A stretch of DNA of 45,595 nucleotides, from assembly GCF_026225065.1 (NCBI RefSeq), contig NZ_JAMFSB010000174.1, positions 1 through 45,595 of the forward strand, in the 5' to 3' direction. Numbering within the stretch: the stretch's first letter is position 1; each line of letters opens with the position of its first letter. Both the position numbers and the translations under genes were made by a program. Below are positions 42,615 to 45,595 of this stretch, one piece after another. This stretch comes from Paraburkholderia sp. (lineage in GTDB: Bacteria; Pseudomonadota; Gammaproteobacteria; Burkholderiales; Burkholderiaceae). Below the pieces are notes generated by a model. That model was not told the origin of the DNA, made no database searches, and saw only the letters and a list, made by a program, of their open reading frames with translations.

Positions 42615-42752
42615 TTAAGCGCTCAGCGCGCGGTCGACCAGCAACGAGAGCGCAACGGTGCGCACGCTATTCGCCGAGACGGCGAACCGGCTCGCCGGTG
42701 TGGCGCTTTGGGTGGAAACTTGCTGGGGCTGCTGCGGTTGAGGCTGCGTCAT
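42615..42752 (-). CDS. 45-aa small ORF upstream of katA
   Basis: A frame starting at the ATG 42752 with GGAGG close upstream. The peptide is a Gln/Pro/Ser-rich stretch (MTQPQPQQPQQVSTQSATPA) followed by a hydrophobic end (FAVSANSV, VALSLLVDRALSA). No family is recognised. Its stop lies 97 bp before katA. It could be a coupled leader ORF or an independent small protein. Confidence 0.55.
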   Translation of the reverse strand: MTQPQPQQPQQVSTQSATPASRFAVSANSVRTVALSLLVDRALSA

Positions 42753-42807
42753 GATTTCCTCCATATCGGGTTGGTCGCGATCGGAATCAGGCGACCCATG
42801 GAGGAAA

Positions 42808-42873
42808 CTATATAGATGCTATCGAGAAGTGATATTTGATTAATTTTATCTATTCGATAGGGGCCAACGCTAT
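42808..42873. promoter_or_regulatory. Candidate OxyR/activator site upstream of katA
   Basis: Within 66 bp there are ATAG at 42812 and 42857 and CTAT at 42808, 42819, 42850 and 42870 (plus-strand starts). This resembles OxyR's ATAG-N7-CTAT elements, but the spacing is not canonical (13 and 7 rather than 11). The DNA is AT-rich, unlike its neighbours. A TATATA (42809-42814) may be the -10 of the katA transcript, and no good -35 is present, as expected of an activator-dependent promoter. Confidence 0.4.
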
Positions 42874-42935
42874 CGGCCTTTATTGCGGGCGAGGCCAGCG
42901 GCGCACTTGATGACGCTGGGCCTGCCTTTAGACGC

Positions 42936-43895
42936 TCAACTCACCGCGACGGGCAATTCGAGCTTGTTCACACCGGCCAGATCGCAGGCGTTGATGGCGT
43001 CGCAGACCGCGTCGATTGCGGGCATGCGAGTGAAGCTCTTGCGCCATGCCAACACGACCCGGCGATCCGGCACCGGCTCGTCGAAGGCCACATAGCTGAG
43101 CAGGCCGGAATCGATGCCGCCCGCGTGCGGCTTCACTTCCTGCACCGACATACGCGGCAGCACAGTGATGCCAACGCCGCTCGCCACCATATGGCGAATC
43201 GTCTCGAGCGACGAACCTTCGAAAGTCTTCTGGATGCCGTCCGCGTTCTGCGAGAAGCGCATCAACTCGGGGCAGACGGCCAGCACGTGATCGCGGAAGC
43301 AGTGGCCGCTGCCGAGCAGCAGCATGGTTTCCTGCTTGAGATCGTCCGGGTCGATCTTCTTGCGGTTCTCCCAGGCATGGCCGGACGGCAGCGCGACGAC
43401 GAACGGCTCGTCGTAGAGCGGGCGCAGCATCAGGCCGGTTTCGGGGAACGGCAGCGCCATGATCGCGACGTCGATCTCGCCCTGCTTGAGCAGTTCGATC
43501 AGCTTGAGCGTGTAGTTCTCTTGCAGCATCAAAGGCATTTGCGGAACGCGCTTGATCATCTGCTTGACCAGCGTGGGCAGCAGGTACGGTCCGATCGTGT
43601 AGATGACGCCGAGGCGCAACGGCCCGACCAGCGGATCCTTGCCCTGCTTGGCAATTTCCTTGATAGCGAGCGTCTGTTCGAGCACGCGTTGCGCCTGAGT
43701 GACGATCTGCTCGCCGATCGGCGTCACGCTCACTTCGCTCGTGCCACGCTCGAAAATCTGCACATTCAGTTCGTCTTCGAGCTTCTTGATCGCTACCGAC
43801 AGCGTCGGCTGGCTGACGAAACACGCCTCTGCCGCGCGGCCGAAGTGCCGCTCGCGGGCAACCGCGACGATGTATTTCAATTCAGTGAGCGTCAT
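42936..43895 (-). CDS. oxyR: Peroxide-sensing LysR-type regulator OxyR
   Basis: A 319-residue LysR-family activator. The N-terminal winged helix (LTELKYIVAVARERHFGRAA, then SQPTLSVAIKKLE) precedes the linker and the sensor domain. The redox pair Cys199 and Cys208 in SGHCFRDHVLAVCPE is at exactly the Escherichia coli numbers, so disulfide sensing is expected. The start is the ATG at 43895; the 45 upstream codons of the frame are not LysR-like. It lies between recG and katA, all on the minus strand. The promoter with an inverted repeat lies just upstream. Confidence 0.96.
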   Translation of the reverse strand: MTLTELKYIVAVARERHFGRAAEACFVSQPTLSVAIKKLEDELNVQIFERGTSEVSVTPIGEQIVTQAQRVLEQTLAIKEIAKQGKDPLVGPLRLGVIYTIGPYLLPTLVKQMIKRVPQMPLMLQENYTLKLIELLKQGEIDVAIMALPFPETGLMLRPLYDEPFVVALPSGHAWENRKKIDPDDLKQETMLLLGSGHCFRDHVLAVCPELMRFSQNADGIQKTFEGSSLETIRHMVASGVGITVLPRMSVQEVKPHAGGIDSGLLSYVAFDEPVPDRRVVLAWRKSFTRMPAIDAVCDAINACDLAGVNKLELPVAVS

Positions 43896-43922
43896 TGGGG
43901 ACCAATCAGTGCGATGAATTCG

Positions 43923-43961
43923 ATAGGTTTCAGTTATACACCTATGGGGCCAATTCGCCAA
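43923..43961 (-). promoter_or_regulatory. oxyR promoter with ATAGGT-N11-ACCTAT inverted repeat
   Basis: On the minus strand TTGGCG (43956-43961) and TATAAC (43933-43938) are 17 bp apart. The inverted repeat ATAGGT (43923-43928) with ACCTAT (43940-43945) overlaps the -10, as expected for OxyR autorepression (an LTTR motif of T-N11-A type). Confidence 0.6.
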
Positions 43962-44042
43962 CCTCCCCCAGGCACAGGGAATGCACGGAAACGTTACCGA
44001 CCGTAACGCCGCGCTGCTCAAAACCCGCAAATGCGCTCTGGG

Positions 44043-45595
44043 TCAGGCTTTCAGGTACTGTTCCCGCGCCCCGAGCCAGCGCGCGAGGTGCTGCGTGACC
44101 ACGTCCGGATACTTTTCCAGCAGATGGGCCGCCGCTTCGCGAGCCGGCTCGATCAGCCAGCCGTCCTGCTCCAGATCGGCAAAGCGCAGCATCGCCGCGC
44201 CCGACTGGCGTGCGCCGAGAAACTCGCCGGGACCGCGGATTTCGAGATCCCGGCGGGCGATCTCGAAGCCGTCGGTCGTCTCGCGCATGGTTTGCAAGCG
44301 AGCGCGGGCGGTGATCGACAGCGGTCCGGTGTAAAGCAGCACGCAGACAGACGCCGCGCTGCCGCGCCCGACCCGGCCGCGCAACTGGTGCAATTGCGCC
44401 AGCCCGAAGCGCTCGGCGTGCTCGATCACCATCAGCGACGCGTTCGGCACATCCACACCCACTTCGATCACGGTCGTCGCGACCAGCAGTTGCACCTCGT
44501 TACGGGTGAAGGCGTCCATCACCGCGGCTTTCTCCGCCGGAGCAAGCCGGCCATGCACGAGGCCGACGTTCAGCTCCGGCAGCGTGGCGACCAGCGTCTC
44601 GTAAGTTTCCACGGCAGTCTGCAACTGCAGCGTTTCGCTCTCTTCGATCAGCGGACAGACCCAGTAGACCTGGCGCCCAGTCAGCGCCGCCTCACGCACC
44701 CGGCCAATCACCTCTTCGCGGCGCGCGTCGGAAATGAGCTTCGTGAGAATCGGGGTACGGCCGGGCGGGAGCTCGTCGATGGTCGAGACGTCGAGGTCCG
44801 CGTAATACGTCATGGCGAGCGTGCGCGGGATCGGCGTGGCGGACATCATCAACTGATGCGGCTGGAAATCGCGCGCGCCGTCCGCCGCGTGCTGCGCCTT
44901 GGCGCGCAGCGCGAGACGTTGCGCGACACCGAAGCGATGCTGTTCGTCGACGATCACGAGGCCAAGCCGCGCGAACTCCACCGCATCCTGGATGATCGCG
45001 TGCGTGCCGATCACCAGTTGCGCGGTGCCGAGCGCCGCGGCCTCGATGGCAGCGCGCTTCTCCTTGGTCTTTAGGCTGCCGGCTAACCACGCCACGCTGA
45101 CGCCGAGCGGCTCAAGCCAGCCGCGCAGCTTGCGCGCGTGCTGTTCGGCGAGGATTTCGGTCGGCGCCATCAAGGCGGCCTGATAGCCGGCGTCGATGGC
45201 CTGCGCGGCGGCGAGCGCGGCAACGACGGTCTTGCCGCTGCCCACGTCGCCCTGCAGCAGACGTTGCATCGGATGTGGCTGGGTCAGATCCAGCGCGATT
45301 TCTCCGCCCACGCGCTGCTGGGCGCCGGTCAGCGAGAACGGCAGCGCTTTCAGGAGACGCGCCACCAGCGAGGCCGGATCGTCCGCGGTTCGCCGTGGCA
45401 TGCCCGGCGCCGCGCGGGTGCGGCGCTCATCGTGCGCACGCTTCAAGGACATCTGCTGGGCGAGCAGTTCCTCGAACTTGATGCGCACCCACGCCGGATG
45501 TGTGCCGTCCATCAGGGCGGTTTCGTCTGAATCGACACCCGGGTGATGCAGCATGCGCACCGCCTGCATCAGCGGCGGCACGCCAAGGGGGTCCA
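44043..45595 (-). CDS. recG: ATP-dependent DNA helicase RecG (C-terminal part; 5' end outside window)
   Basis: The helicase remodels stalled replication forks and Holliday junctions. The window holds the last 517 codons, including Walker A GDVGSGKT, motif II VDEQHRFG, SATPIPRTLA, and motif VI QLRGRVGRGS, ending in GAREQYLKA. The upstream part reads DPLGVPPLMQAV at the edge, showing that the frame continues beyond. The missing part is the N-terminal wedge domain. It is followed by oxyR (148 bp away) on the same strand. Function is clear; the gene is only truncated by the window. Confidence 0.97.
   Translation of the reverse strand, partial: DPLGVPPLMQAVRMLHHPGVDSDETALMDGTHPAWVRIKFEELLAQQMSLKRAHDERRTRAAPGMPRRTADDPASLVARLLKALPFSLTGAQQRVGGEIALDLTQPHPMQRLLQGDVGSGKTVVAALAAAQAIDAGYQAALMAPTEILAEQHARKLRGWLEPLGVSVAWLAGSLKTKEKRAAIEAAALGTAQLVIGTHAIIQDAVEFARLGLVIVDEQHRFGVAQRLALRAKAQHAADGARDFQPHQLMMSATPIPRTLAMTYYADLDVSTIDELPPGRTPILTKLISDARREEVIGRVREAALTGRQVYWVCPLIEESETLQLQTAVETYETLVATLPELNVGLVHGRLAPAEKAAVMDAFTRNEVQLLVATTVIEVGVDVPNASLMVIEHAERFGLAQLHQLRGRVGRGSAASVCVLLYTGPLSITARARLQTMRETTDGFEIARRDLEIRGPGEFLGARQSGAAMLRFADLEQDGWLIEPAREAAAHLLEKYPDVVTQHLARWLGAREQYLKA

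Overview
The window is high-GC chromosomal DNA from a betaproteobacterium of the Burkholderia/Paraburkholderia type. The evidence is the protein family variants and the gene order: dnaK-trx-grpE, then hslR-hemH-hrcA, nadK-recN, glnE, a YhdP-like gene, nitrilase-tldD, aroG, glcDEF, yggS-proC, ubiA, and at the far end dps-katA-oxyR-recG. This is inference from sequence reading alone; no database was consulted.

Layout. 1-4647 (minus): chaperone and stress genes, namely the start of dnaK, a thioredoxin-like gene, grpE behind a sigma-32-like promoter, hslR, hemH and hrcA. 4956-17395: nadK and recN (plus), glnE (minus), a large AsmA/YhdP-type envelope protein, a carbon-nitrogen hydrolase and tldD. 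17470-18790: aroG (DAHP synthase), preceded by what looks like a complete ribosome-mediated attenuator. Its leader peptide has seven consecutive Phe/Tyr/Trp codons, followed by mutually exclusive antiterminator and terminator hairpins. 19025-19698: a HigB/HigA-like toxin-antitoxin pair. 19761-20315: a cobalamin adenosyltransferase. 20501-26024: a D-2-hydroxyacid dehydrogenase and the glycolate oxidase genes glcD, glcE and glcF. 26096-28493: yggS, proC and convergent ubiA.

28494-39556 is an accessory stretch between conserved blocks. It holds small orphan genes (secreted Gly-rich protein, mini-lipoprotein, DUF1488, DUF2934, cold-shock protein, receiver-less CheB), a histone-tail HU protein, and a TetR / glutathione transferase / Old Yellow Enzyme module with duplicated operators. 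It also holds several apparent remnants: a DUF6708-like gene with a probable frameshift, an aminoglycoside-phosphotransferase-like C-terminal half, an iron-permease C-terminal fragment and a small minus-strand fragment. No transposase or integrase was seen.

39557-45595 (all minus) is an oxidative-stress block: recG (5' end outside the window), oxyR with the redox cysteines at 199 and 208, an unlisted 45-aa ORF, katA, a 52-aa membrane peptide and two Dps ferritins. OxyR probably senses peroxide and induces the catalase and Dps proteins, which remove peroxide and free iron.

The most interesting signals are the aroG attenuator, an intrinsic terminator directly in front of the cold-shock gene, and the paired palindromic operators of the TetR module.
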